From assembly GCA_003601725.1 (NCBI GenBank), contig PIYJ01000067.1:1-10870 (forward strand): a stretch of DNA of 10,870 nucleotides, read 5' to 3'. Under the pieces are notes generated by a model. The model had not been told where the DNA came from and did not search any database. It worked only from the letters and a program-made list of their open reading frames with translations. How positions within the stretch are numbered: the stretch's first letter is position 1; every line of letters starts with the position of its first letter. This DNA comes from Candidatus Bathyarchaeota archaeon (GTDB taxonomy: Archaea; Thermoproteota; Bathyarchaeia; Bathyarchaeales; DTEX01). This document shows positions 1 through 5,989 of the stretch, one piece after another. The translations under genes were made by a program, and so were the position numbers.

Positions 1-699
1 TCCAGTCATGATAGCCTTCAAGTCAGCGAAGTCTAGATTAACAAGGCTCGGTATGGATATCGTCTCGGATATGTTCTTGATGAAAGTCGCTATCAGCTCA
101 TTTGCAACGGCGAAAGCCTCAGCTAAAGGCAAGTTGCCTGCTACTCTTCTAAGCCTGTTATTATCAATCACGATCACAGCGTCACAGACTTCAACGAGTC
201 TCTTCAACCCTTCTTTTGCCTTGATAAGCCTAGCTCGTTCAACTTGAAATGGAGTCGTAACCACACTAACTGTAAGTGCGCCGATTTCTTTAGCGATTCT
301 TGCAACGACTGGAGATGCGCCTGTTCCGGTTCCTCCTCCCAGACCAGCTGTTATGAAGACCAGACCGGAGCCGCTTACTAGCGCCTCTATCTCCTTAGCA
401 TTTTCTTCAGCAGCTTTAGCTCCTTGCTCTGGGAAGCCTCCGCATCCGAGGCCGCCTGTTATTTTGTAGCCTATCAATAATCTGTCGTCTGCTTTCGTTA
501 TGCTTAGATGTTGGGCGTCACTATTCAGAGCGTATATCCGTGCACCTGAGACTCCTTTACCTTTCATCCATGAGACTATGTTGCATCCCGCTCCGCCTAT
601 GCCTAAAACGCTTATTTGTGGAACAGCTCGCTTAGCTATCTCTTCGATGCTTATTTTAGACGCGGAATTTACGACGACATTCTCAATATTTCTACTCAT
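1..699 (-). CDS. ftsZ: Cell division protein FtsZ (5' part, cut by window edge)
   Basis: Tubulin-like GTPase that polymerises at mid-cell to build the division ring. The first 233 residues are visible from ATG at 699-697; the family is usually 350-400 residues, so the end of the GTPase domain and the C-terminal domain lie beyond the left edge. Seen: the nucleotide-binding glycine loop GIGGAGCN (residues 33-40), the tubulin signature GGGTGTG (121-127), and the T7 synergy loop NLDFAD (N221, D223, D226) that supplies the catalytic acidic residues to the neighbouring subunit. All key residues are intact. The N-terminus before the Rossmann fold is about 28 residues. A GAGGGCG stretch lies upstream of the start. 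The segment around NISETISIPSLVNLD reminds me of archaeal FtsZ2 rather than CetZ; that subgroup call is recall, not a tree. It is transcribed away from a small ribbon-helix-helix gene. Confidence 0.96.
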   Translation of the reverse strand, partial: MSRNIENVVVNSASKISIEEIAKRAVPQISVLGIGGAGCNIVSWMKGKGVSGARIYALNSDAQHLSITKADDRLLIGYKITGGLGCGGFPEQGAKAAEENAKEIEALVSGSGLVFITAGLGGGTGTGASPVVARIAKEIGALTVSVVTTPFQVERARLIKAKEGLKRLVEVCDAVIVIDNNRLRRVAGNLPLAEAFAVANELIATFIKNISETISIPSLVNLDFADLKAIMTG

Positions 700-776
700 C
701 TTTTATCGCCCTCAGCAAACAGAGTCACATCATCAATAATATGCAAGATTCATTTTATCTTATATAATTCTTAAAG

Positions 777-787
777 AAAATATAAAG
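777..787 (-). promoter_or_regulatory. Candidate TATA box for ftsZ
   Basis: On the minus strand this reads CTTTATATTTT, close to the archaeal TTTAWATA box. Transcription would start about 26 nt further on, near 755, giving a leader of roughly 55 nt. A second AT-rich candidate on the same strand (about 758-767, TTATATAAGA) would start near 736. I cannot choose between them from sequence alone. Confidence 0.45.
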
Positions 788-870
788 CTTTCCAAGAGTT
801 TGAATTTTGTAAACTTCACATATCATTTTTATCATCCAAAAAGTATTGTTTAGATGGCAAAATGACAACT

Positions 871-880
871 TTTATATATA
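871..880 (+). promoter_or_regulatory. TATA box for the ribbon-helix-helix gene
   Basis: TTTATATATA, a strong archaeal TATA match. Its centre is about 26-27 nt before 902, so the transcript would begin only about 7 nt before the TTG start at 909, making the mRNA nearly leaderless. The 209-bp gap between this gene and ftsZ thus carries promoters for both divergent genes. A loose palindrome GTTT-N9-AAAC lies at 798-814 between them. Confidence 0.6.
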
Positions 881-908
881 TTATTCATATCCTAATTGAC
901 GAAGAGAG

Positions 909-1094
909 TTGACTGAAAAAGAGGAACAAGAAAAAGAATATGAAGAAATAACGGTTAAGTTGACTCTTTCAAACGAGTGGCTTAGAAAGCTCGACACGCT
1001 GATCAGCACAAAGAGGATCTTTTCAAGCAGAGCTGAAGCCTTCAGGAGGGCTCTTGAGCTTTTATTCGAAAAATACGAGCGGGAGCTTAGTTAA
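909..1094 (+). CDS. Ribbon-helix-helix DNA-binding protein, CdrS-like
   Basis: A 61-residue protein with the layout of a ribbon-helix-helix (MetJ/Arc/CopG) repressor: a charged N-terminus (1-12), a beta strand EITVKLTL (13-20), helix A (about 21-33), a turn, and helix B starting SSRAEAFRRAL (39-49). Such proteins bind DNA as dimers, inserting the paired strands into the major groove. The start is TTG 909: the in-frame stop at 897-899 is only nine bases away, with no other start between, and a strong TATA box sits 35 nt upstream. It is divergent from ftsZ. In haloarchaea a short RHH protein, CdrS, is encoded near ftsZ2 and controls it; size, fold and position here match, so a CdrS-like role is likely but inferred. 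It could instead be an unrelated RHH or antitoxin-type protein, though no toxin gene is adjacent. Confidence 0.85.
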   Translation: MTEKEEQEKEYEEITVKLTLSNEWLRKLDTLISTKRIFSSRAEAFRRALELLFEKYERELS

Positions 1095-1155
1095 CACCGA
1101 AGTGAATTCGCTCTCAACAAGCAGATTTAGAGATAAGCCAAAAGCCTTAATCATG

Positions 1156-1170
1156 ATGCTAAACTAGCAT
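1156..1170. repeat. Perfect 6-bp inverted repeat before the radical SAM promoter
   Basis: ATGCTA-AAC-TAGCAT, six paired bases around a 3-nt centre, ending about 20 bp before the candidate TATA box at 1191. It could be a dimeric regulator site or, less likely, a small hairpin after the preceding gene. No second copy was seen nearby. Confidence 0.35.
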
Positions 1171-1190
1171 AGATCCCAATTTAGAAAAAG

Positions 1191-1198
1191 ATTTAATG
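1191..1198 (+). promoter_or_regulatory. Candidate TATA box for the radical SAM gene
   Basis: ATTTAATG preceded by the A-rich stretch AGAAAAAG, which fits a BRE plus TATA arrangement. Its centre is about 25 nt before the GTG at 1219, so the message would be leaderless. This agrees with the absence of a Shine-Dalgarno sequence in front of that start. Confidence 0.45.
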
Positions 1199-1218
1199 AG
1201 TTACATATTTTCTCAAAT

Positions 1219-2307
1219 GTGAGCATCAAATTGCATGGATTATTGACTTTTCCAACTGTTCACAGAGCGGTGCTTTACGAGAAGATATCTGATGACGCTG
1301 TGAAATGCGGGTTATGCGAAAGGAGATGTGTGATTCCCAACGGGCGGAGGGGATTCTGTAAAACTAGGTTAAACGTGGATGGAGAGCTATACACGCTTGT
1401 TTACGGCGATCTAAGCGCACTTGAAAGCAGACCGATTGAGATTAAGCCTTTCTTTCATTACTGGCCAGGCTCCACTGCTTTGACGTTCTCCACATGGTCA
1501 TGTAACTTTGAATGCCGATGGTGCCAAAATCATCATTTATCAAGAAGAGCTCCAAACCCTGCTAAGGCGTCTTTTACCCGTCCGGAAAAGGTTTTGAATC
1601 AAGCTCTTATCAGCGGAGACAAGGGGCTTTGTGCAAGTTTTCAAGAGCCCACACTTCTGACGGACTGGGCTCTGCAGCTCTTTAAGGCTGGCCGTGAAAG
1701 AGGTCTATATTGCTGCTATGTCTCGAATGGTTACATGACGCTTCAGGCATTAAAGCTTCTTAAAGATTCAGGTATGGACGGTATCAAGATTGACATGAAG
1801 GGTGACGGCGAGGTCTATCGGAAGTATTGCGGCGGGGTAGATGTGGAAAAGGTTTGGAGGAATATCCGAGAAGCTAAGAGGATGGGCTTGCATGTGGAGG
1901 TTGTTAACCTTGTCGTAACCGGAGTTAACGATGATGAATCTTGCCTAACGTGGATAATAGAGAGACACTTGAAAGAGGCCGGAGCCGAGACTCCGCTGCA
2001 TTTCACCAGATATTATCCGGCCTACAAGTTTTCAAACCCCCCGACAGAGATAGGGACTTTGGAAAGAGCTTACGAGATGGCTAAGAAAGCTGGAGTTCAA
2101 TATCCATACATTGGGAATGTTCCAGGTCACAAATATGAAAATACGTACTGCCCGAGATGTGGAGAGCTCCTGATTAAACGGTTCGGCTATACGATTGTGA
2201 AGTATAGAGTTACGTCTAAAAAACGATGTCCGAAATGTGGACAGCGAATACCGATTGTTGGCGAATACACTAAGAGAAGAGAGACTTTCGGCTTTCCTTC
2301 ATTATGA
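1219..2307 (+). CDS. AmmeMemoRadiSam-type radical SAM protein (AmrS-like)
   Basis: A 362-residue radical S-adenosylmethionine enzyme of the group related to pyruvate formate-lyase activating enzyme. The [4Fe-4S] motif CNFECRWC is at residues 95-102 (C95, C99, C102). In front is the family's Cys-rich N-terminal module (C30, C33, C37, C47, with the NGRRGFC stretch). The barrel carries SNGY (169-172) and GIKIDMKG (188-195), and a C-terminal zinc ribbon has paired CPRC and CPKC knuckles (C311/C314, C337/C340). The AmmeMemoRadiSam name refers to co-occurrence with AMMECR1 and MEMO1 proteins; neither is in this window and the substrate is unknown to me. Start GTG 1219 fits a leaderless transcript; GTG 1270, nearer the usual family start (LYEKI), is an alternative. 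It is a single gene, with a T-rich stretch just after the stop and 149 bp to the next gene. Confidence 0.88.
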   Translation: MSIKLHGLLTFPTVHRAVLYEKISDDAVKCGLCERRCVIPNGRRGFCKTRLNVDGELYTLVYGDLSALESRPIEIKPFFHYWPGSTALTFSTWSCNFECRWCQNHHLSRRAPNPAKASFTRPEKVLNQALISGDKGLCASFQEPTLLTDWALQLFKAGRERGLYCCYVSNGYMTLQALKLLKDSGMDGIKIDMKGDGEVYRKYCGGVDVEKVWRNIREAKRMGLHVEVVNLVVTGVNDDESCLTWIIERHLKEAGAETPLHFTRYYPAYKFSNPPTEIGTLERAYEMAKKAGVQYPYIGNVPGHKYENTYCPRCGELLIKRFGYTIVKYRVTSKKRCPKCGQRIPIVGEYTKRRETFGFPSL

Positions 2308-2380
2308 TTGTTTTTCTCGAAGCGTTGGGTTCTTATCGGTAAACCCGTAATATGAACAGAGTTGAATATTTCATACAATT

Positions 2381-2390
2381 AATTTAAGTA
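2381..2390 (+). promoter_or_regulatory. Candidate TATA box for the ECF operon
   Basis: AATTTAAGTA, containing TTTAAGTA, close to the archaeal box. Predicted start of transcription is near 2413, giving a leader of about 44 nt that contains three chained mini-ORFs (2420-2450). Confidence 0.45.
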
Positions 2391-2419
2391 TCTCAATATC
2401 AAGTATCTACTCCGAAAAA

Positions 2420-2450
2420 ATGAGGAAGACATGAGAACTCCATGAAGTGA
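2420..2450 (+). other. Three chained mini-ORFs in the ECF leader
   Basis: Three ATG reading frames follow one another with ATGA overlaps: MRKT-stop (2420-2434), MRTP-stop (2431-2445) and MK-stop (2442-2450). The last ends 6 nt before the TTG start of the first ATPase. The 3' part, GAAGTGA (2444-2450), also resembles the Shine-Dalgarno sequence used by the next gene in the operon. Whether ribosomes use these ATGs is unknown; chance is possible because the stretch is rich in ATGA. Confidence 0.35.
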
Positions 2451-2456
2451 CAGAGA

Positions 2457-3302
2457 TTGGCGATAATTGAGGCTAAGAGACTGACATACACCTATCCGAT
2501 TGGGGAGAAGCCTGCCTTCAGAGATGTGAATCTCGAGATTAAGAAGGGCGAATTCGTGATTATCACCGGTCCAAGTGGATGCGGCAAGACGACTCTTTGT
2601 AGATGTTTCAACGGGTTGATTCCCCATTTTTATGGTGGAAGACTTGAGGGCGAAATAACCGTCTGCGGATTAAACGTGAGGGAACATCCGACTTACGAGA
2701 TCGCTCAGCACGTCGGCATGGTCTTTCAGAACCCGGAGAATCAGCTCTTCGCATTATCAGTTGAGAAAGACGTTGCCTTTGGACTTGAAAATCTAGGAGT
2801 TCCAAGAGAGGAGATCCGTAAAAGAGTAGACTGGGCTCTCAAAATAACTGGGACGTACGAGTTAAGGAATAGGGCGCCCTATGAGCTTTCAGGAGGGCAA
2901 CAGCAGAGGGTTGCGATCGCCTCGGTGCTGGCTATGAATCCGGAGGTGATAGTGCTGGATGAGCCGACGAGCTTTTTAGATCCGATTGGTGCAGAGCAGA
3001 TCTTCGATGTGATTAATAGCCTCAACAAGGATCTCGGCATAACAATAATTCTGGTCGAGCATAGGTTAGATCTGATCTCGAAGTATGCTAGCCGCGTTAT
3101 TGTCATGCAGAACGGGCAGATCGTATTAGATGGGAACCCTCGGGAGGTGTTAGTCTCAGAAGAGGCCCGTCTGATAGGAGTCGGCATTCCTAAAGCTACT
3201 TTGCTTTATAAGATTTTGAAACTCAGAGGAATAAGCCTCAATGGGCCTCCGTTAAGTTCGGATGAGGCTTGCCGATCGATAATGGAAGTGATGAGCAGAT
3301 GA
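2457..3302 (+). CDS. ecfA1: ECF transporter ATP-binding protein (EcfA, first)
   Basis: One of the two cytoplasmic ATPases that drive an energy-coupling-factor vitamin or metal importer. 281 residues with a complete ABC ATPase: Walker A GPSGCGKTT (38-46), Q-loop glutamine 91 in FQNPENQLF (typical of ECF/CbiO ATPases), signature LSGGQ (144-148), Walker B VIVLDEP with E169, and the switch histidine H202. The C-terminal 50 or so residues are beyond the ATPase core. Start TTG 2457 is the first start after the in-frame stop at 2448-2450 and has GAAGTGA six bases upstream. It overlaps the next gene by 4 nt (ATGA), so translation is probably coupled. The A1/A2 numbering follows gene order. Substrate cannot be read from the ATPase. 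Confidence 0.93.
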   Translation: MAIIEAKRLTYTYPIGEKPAFRDVNLEIKKGEFVIITGPSGCGKTTLCRCFNGLIPHFYGGRLEGEITVCGLNVREHPTYEIAQHVGMVFQNPENQLFALSVEKDVAFGLENLGVPREEIRKRVDWALKITGTYELRNRAPYELSGGQQQRVAIASVLAMNPEVIVLDEPTSFLDPIGAEQIFDVINSLNKDLGITIILVEHRLDLISKYASRVIVMQNGQIVLDGNPREVLVSEEARLIGVGIPKATLLYKILKLRGISLNGPPLSSDEACRSIMEVMSR

Positions 3303-4120
3303 TCGTTATGGATGATGTCTATTTCACCTATCCGAACGGCGTGGAGGCTTTGATGGGGGTCAACTTGAAGATTGAAGACGGCGAATTCGTAGCGATCATG
3401 GGGCAGAATGGAGCTGGAAAGACAACTCTGGTTAAACATATAAATGGGCTGCTTAAGCCGACGAAAGGAAGAGTCCTCATAGATGGGGTGGAGACAACGA
3501 AGGTAAGCGTGGCGACATTAGCAAGAAAAGTGGGGCTTGTCTTTCAGAATCCTGATCATCAACTCTTCAGCGAGACTGTGGAGGAGGAGATCAGCTTCGC
3601 CTTGAAGAATTTCGGATATGACGAGAAAACGATCAAGAAACGTGTCGATTGGGCATTGAATCTGCTTGATTTGAATGAGTATCGGAAGGTTTCTCCTTTC
3701 ATGCTGAGCGGCGGCGAAAGAAAACGTGTTGCATTGGCATCCGTGTTAGCGTGGGATCCAAAGATCGTTATACTCGATGAGCCGACTATTGGTCAAGACT
3801 ATAGGCAGAAAGAGCGGCTGAGACAATTCATAGTGCAGTTAAATCGTCAAGGAAAAACGGTCATAATAGTCACTCATGACGTGGAGTTCGTCGCTGAATG
3901 CAATCCAACTATCATGCTTATGAGACAAGGCAGAATAATAGCAACTGGGGAAGCAAGGGAGATCTTGACGAATGAGACTCTGGTGAATCAAGCCTCAGTC
4001 GCCCTGCCTGAGATTACGAAGATCTTTAAGGGTCTTGAAGACTTCGGTTTCCCCAGAAAAGTGATCGATGTCTACGAGGCAGCTGATATTCTCTATGAAA
4101 GACTAGGTGGTCAAAGATGA
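3299..4120 (+). CDS. ecfA2: ECF transporter ATP-binding protein (EcfA, second)
   Basis: Partner ATPase of the ECF module, 273 residues. Walker A GQNGAGKTT (35-43), Q-loop Q83 in FQNPDHQLF, signature LSGGE (136-140), Walker B VILDEP with D160 and E161, switch histidine H193. The start is ATG 3299, overlapping the preceding stop as ATGA, with GGAAGTGAT (3284-3292) six bases before it; this is a far better site than the upstream in-frame TTG at 3269, which would overlap the first ATPase by 34 nt. The two ATPases are recognisable paralogues (for example both carry KKRVDWAL or RKRVDWAL after the Q-loop) and should form the ATPase heterodimer that contacts EcfT. Confidence 0.93.
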   Translation: MIVMDDVYFTYPNGVEALMGVNLKIEDGEFVAIMGQNGAGKTTLVKHINGLLKPTKGRVLIDGVETTKVSVATLARKVGLVFQNPDHQLFSETVEEEISFALKNFGYDEKTIKKRVDWALNLLDLNEYRKVSPFMLSGGERKRVALASVLAWDPKIVILDEPTIGQDYRQKERLRQFIVQLNRQGKTVIIVTHDVEFVAECNPTIMLMRQGRIIATGEAREILTNETLVNQASVALPEITKIFKGLEDFGFPRKVIDVYEAADILYERLGGQR

Positions 4121-4905
4121 GCATGTTCGATGGATTCAAATTTCGAAGCGTATCATCACCCGTTCATCAGATGGATCCGAGAGCCAAATTCATCTACGTA
4201 TGTATTCTCTTCGTGGTTACAGTCATGTTTAGCAATCTGATTCCTCTCATCATCCTGTTCTTGATTCAGGTGCCTTTTGTCTTCATGGCTAGGGTTCAAA
4301 AAGAATGGATGCGATCAATGAAGGGCTCCGCAATGTTCGCCGTTATAATCTTTGTAATGAACCTTCTTTCACTTTATTTTTACACTGGGTATGAAACGTT
4401 CGGTTCGATTCTGGAGCGCTCTTTAGCTATGACCGTTCGATTCATCGTTTTAGTTCAAACCTTCTCAATCTTTTTCTTAACGACATCTCCAGACATGCTT
4501 GGATTAGCATTAGAACAGAGCCACATTCCATACGAGATCTGCTTTGCATTTACAACTGCCGTTCGATTCGTCCCCGTCCTAGCGGAGGAAGCTCAGACAA
4601 TCATGGACGCTCAGAAAGCAAGGGGGCTTGAAATGGAAGGCGGCAACTTCTTCAAGAGAATCAGGAATTATATACCGATTCTTATTCCGCTGATAGTGAA
4701 TGCGATTCGTCGAAGCTTGGAGCTCGCAGAGACCATGGAATCCAGAGCTTGGGGAGCCAACAGGAACCGTACAAACCTATACGTGTTGAAGATGAGAAGA
4801 GAGGATGTTCTCTTGATTTTGATTTCACTGGTTATTCTAGCTGTTTCCATATATGTTTCAATGAATGTCCAGATGCCCTCGATAATTCAATTATTAACAA
4901 GCTAA
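4117..4905 (+). CDS. ecfT: ECF transporter transmembrane protein EcfT
   Basis: Membrane scaffold of the ECF transporter, 262 residues (usual length about 260-270). Hydrophobic segments lie at roughly 25-58, 72-90, 105-122, 183-197 and 230-249. The cytoplasmic coupling helices carry the two Ala-Arg-Gly-type motifs by which EcfT binds the ATPases: ARG at 168-170 in AQKARGLEME, and the second in ESRAWG (208-213). The start ATG 4117 overlaps the ATPase stop by 4 nt and follows AGGTGGTC (4105-4112). No S component follows: the next gene is convergent and unrelated. The set therefore looks like a group II module, whose shared A-A-T unit serves S components coded elsewhere; this is inferred from gene content. 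A CbiQ (cobalt) identity cannot be excluded. Confidence 0.92.
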   Translation: MSMFDGFKFRSVSSPVHQMDPRAKFIYVCILFVVTVMFSNLIPLIILFLIQVPFVFMARVQKEWMRSMKGSAMFAVIIFVMNLLSLYFYTGYETFGSILERSLAMTVRFIVLVQTFSIFFLTTSPDMLGLALEQSHIPYEICFAFTTAVRFVPVLAEEAQTIMDAQKARGLEMEGGNFFKRIRNYIPILIPLIVNAIRRSLELAETMESRAWGANRNRTNLYVLKMRREDVLLILISLVILAVSIYVSMNVQMPSIIQLLTS

Positions 4906-4918
4906 ACTTCGGTTAACC

Positions 4919-4931
4919 TTAAAAAATAAAG
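4919..4931 (-). terminator. Candidate T-rich terminator between convergent genes
   Basis: The short gap between ecfT and the RAM-domain gene holds TTAAAAAATAAAG on the plus strand, a T-run on the minus strand just past the RAM gene's stop. An 8-bp palindrome GGTTAACC (4911-4918) lies beside it. Archaeal termination at T-runs makes this plausible, but nothing more supports it. Confidence 0.35.
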
Positions 4932-4946
4932 AAGAATCGATGTGTT

Positions 4947-5183
4947 TTATTGTATGCACACTGCGGTCTGAGTGTGTTGAATCCCTTCCATCCGATGGAT
5001 TCTTTTAATCAAGTCCTTTATCTCTTGTAGCTCATTTAACTCAGCAAAGGCGATAATGTCATATTGTCCAGTCACGATATGCGCGGTCTTTACGCCTTCA
5101 ATTTCCAAGATTTTCTCGGCCACAGGCCATGGTTCGCCTTTCTCGACTTGAATTAAAACATATACGCTTATGGGCATCTGCAT
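4947..5183 (-). CDS. Stand-alone Lrp/AsnC ligand-binding (RAM) domain protein
   Basis: A 78-residue protein consisting only of the effector-binding domain of Lrp/AsnC regulators. It has the beta-alpha-beta-beta-alpha-beta pattern: strand VYVLIQVE (7-14), helix to about 29, strand VKTAHIVTG with the GQYDIIAFAE ligand-site motif (39-48), helix 51-63, and a last strand TQTAVCI. There is no DNA-binding helix-turn-helix. Such single-domain proteins assemble with themselves or with full-length Lrp proteins and bind amino acids or other small molecules; which ligand here is unknown. Start choice is open between GTG 5186, ATG 5183 and ATG 5177 (MPISVYV); I chose the first ATG. A minus-strand TCTTTTTAGC (5209-5218) could be a TATA box giving a leaderless message. 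It is convergent with ecfT, so it is not part of that operon. Confidence 0.87.
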   Translation of the reverse strand: MQMPISVYVLIQVEKGEPWPVAEKILEIEGVKTAHIVTGQYDIIAFAELNELQEIKDLIKRIHRMEGIQHTQTAVCIQ

Positions 5184-5248
5184 CACTTTTTAAACTTTAA
5201 TCAATTTTGCTAAAAAGACTATCGATGCACGTTTAATGTTGAAAAGCC

Positions 5249-5256
5249 TTTTAAAT
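5249..5256 (+). promoter_or_regulatory. TATA box for the coiled-coil gene
   Basis: TTTTAAAT preceded by the purine-rich GAAAAGCC. Predicted transcription start near 5279, giving a leader of about 60 nt. That leader contains a 10-codon ORF (ATG 5292 to TAG 5327) whose stop sits just before the Shine-Dalgarno sequence AGGGAG of the coiled-coil gene. Confidence 0.5.
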
Positions 5257-5339
5257 GATTTGTTCAAAGTATCCAACGAGAAATCCGTTAGATGAAGGAT
5301 TGGGTTAGCAGCTTCTTTATTATTTAGGGAGAAAAAAGA

Positions 5340-5927
5340 ATGGAAGAAGAACTCAAGAAAATTGCGGAGCTAAGAGAGATTCTGGAAGAGAGGATAAAAA
5401 ATCTCGAGGCTGAACTCGATGGAATGCGGGCTCTTCTCGATTTTGTCAATAATCTCCTCATAGAACGAAGCTTCAAGAAGGCAGGAGAGATAGCTAAGCC
5501 AAAACCATCCAAGCCAAGCGAGGCTGTTCCCGCACCAGTCCCCCAAAAGATTCTTAGAACAATCCCCTTGAAGACGGCGTCAGGGGAACTTTTAGCGAAT
5601 ATGTACGTCGGAGAAGACCAGATCAGCATTGTGCCAGCGTCGGATAAACAGTTCGATGTAAATATCCCTCCATTCACCGCTTTCCTTGTCGAAAGGATCT
5701 TCGCGAAGATGCAGGAAAAGGATCAAGAGCTCGTGCAGCGGGGAAGACTCATGCCAAACGAAGTTTTCTCATATGAGATTGTGAAAGAAGGGAACATTCT
5801 ACGCGAGATAAGGATCAAGAATTTCGACCAGCAAAGAGAAAGGGAGATTAGATCCGCTACGCGTTGGACGCTTGAGAAAATGTACGATAAGATACGTGGA
5901 GATTCCCAAAAGCAATCTTCTGAATGA
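5340..5927 (+). CDS. Conserved archaeal coiled-coil protein of unknown function
   Basis: A 195-residue protein I cannot assign a function. Residues 1-45 are a strongly charged heptad-like helix (coiled coil), 50-69 a Pro/Lys/Ala-rich linker (KPKPSKPSEAVPAPVP), 70-110 a predicted beta region with MYVGEDQISIVPA (88-100), and 111-190 mostly helical, with PPFTAFLVERIF (110-121) and RSATRWTLEKMYDKI (171-185). There is no signal peptide or membrane segment, so it is probably cytoplasmic. I recall similar proteins in other TACK archaea, where they are annotated as hypothetical; that is memory, not a search. Start ATG 5340 has AGGGAG (5326-5331) eight bases upstream. It has its own promoter and is convergent with the sulfoxide reductase gene. 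The split of coiled coil, flexible linker and globular domain suggests an oligomeric or complex-forming protein. Confidence 0.8.
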   Translation: MEEELKKIAELREILEERIKNLEAELDGMRALLDFVNNLLIERSFKKAGEIAKPKPSKPSEAVPAPVPQKILRTIPLKTASGELLANMYVGEDQISIVPASDKQFDVNIPPFTAFLVERIFAKMQEKDQELVQRGRLMPNEVFSYEIVKEGNILREIRIKNFDQQREREIRSATRWTLEKMYDKIRGDSQKQSSE

Positions 5928-5980
5928 TCGGTTAAAGCAACAGAATTGATGATTATGCCTAAACGTCTAGAATTTTGATG

Positions 5981-5989
5981 CTATTTTTT
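5981..5989 (+). terminator. T-run terminator of the coiled-coil gene
   Basis: CTATTTTTT lies about 55 nt past the stop, before the convergent gene's end. The T-run overlaps the last codon of the minus-strand gene. Intrinsic archaeal termination at such runs is usual; no strong hairpin is seen. Confidence 0.4.

Noticed and set aside
798..814. GTTT-N9-AAAC palindrome as RHH operator
   Set aside because: Only four outer pairs match and the stretch is AT-rich, so it is not above chance; mentioned under the promoter only.
1815..2006. Minus-strand frames inside the radical SAM, ECF and trpE genes
   Set aside because: They lie opposite strongly conserved coding sequence, show no domain features and have no start signals.
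2308..2380. Riboswitch before the ECF operon (GGGTT...AACCC stem at about 2329-2348)
   Set aside because: A single 5-bp stem with a 10-nt loop, upstream of the predicted transcription start; no known riboswitch core seen.
3269..3298. Longer start (TTG 3269) for the second ECF ATPase
   Set aside because: It would overlap the first ATPase by 34 nt; ATG 3299 has an ATGA overlap, a good Shine-Dalgarno site and the usual family N-terminus.
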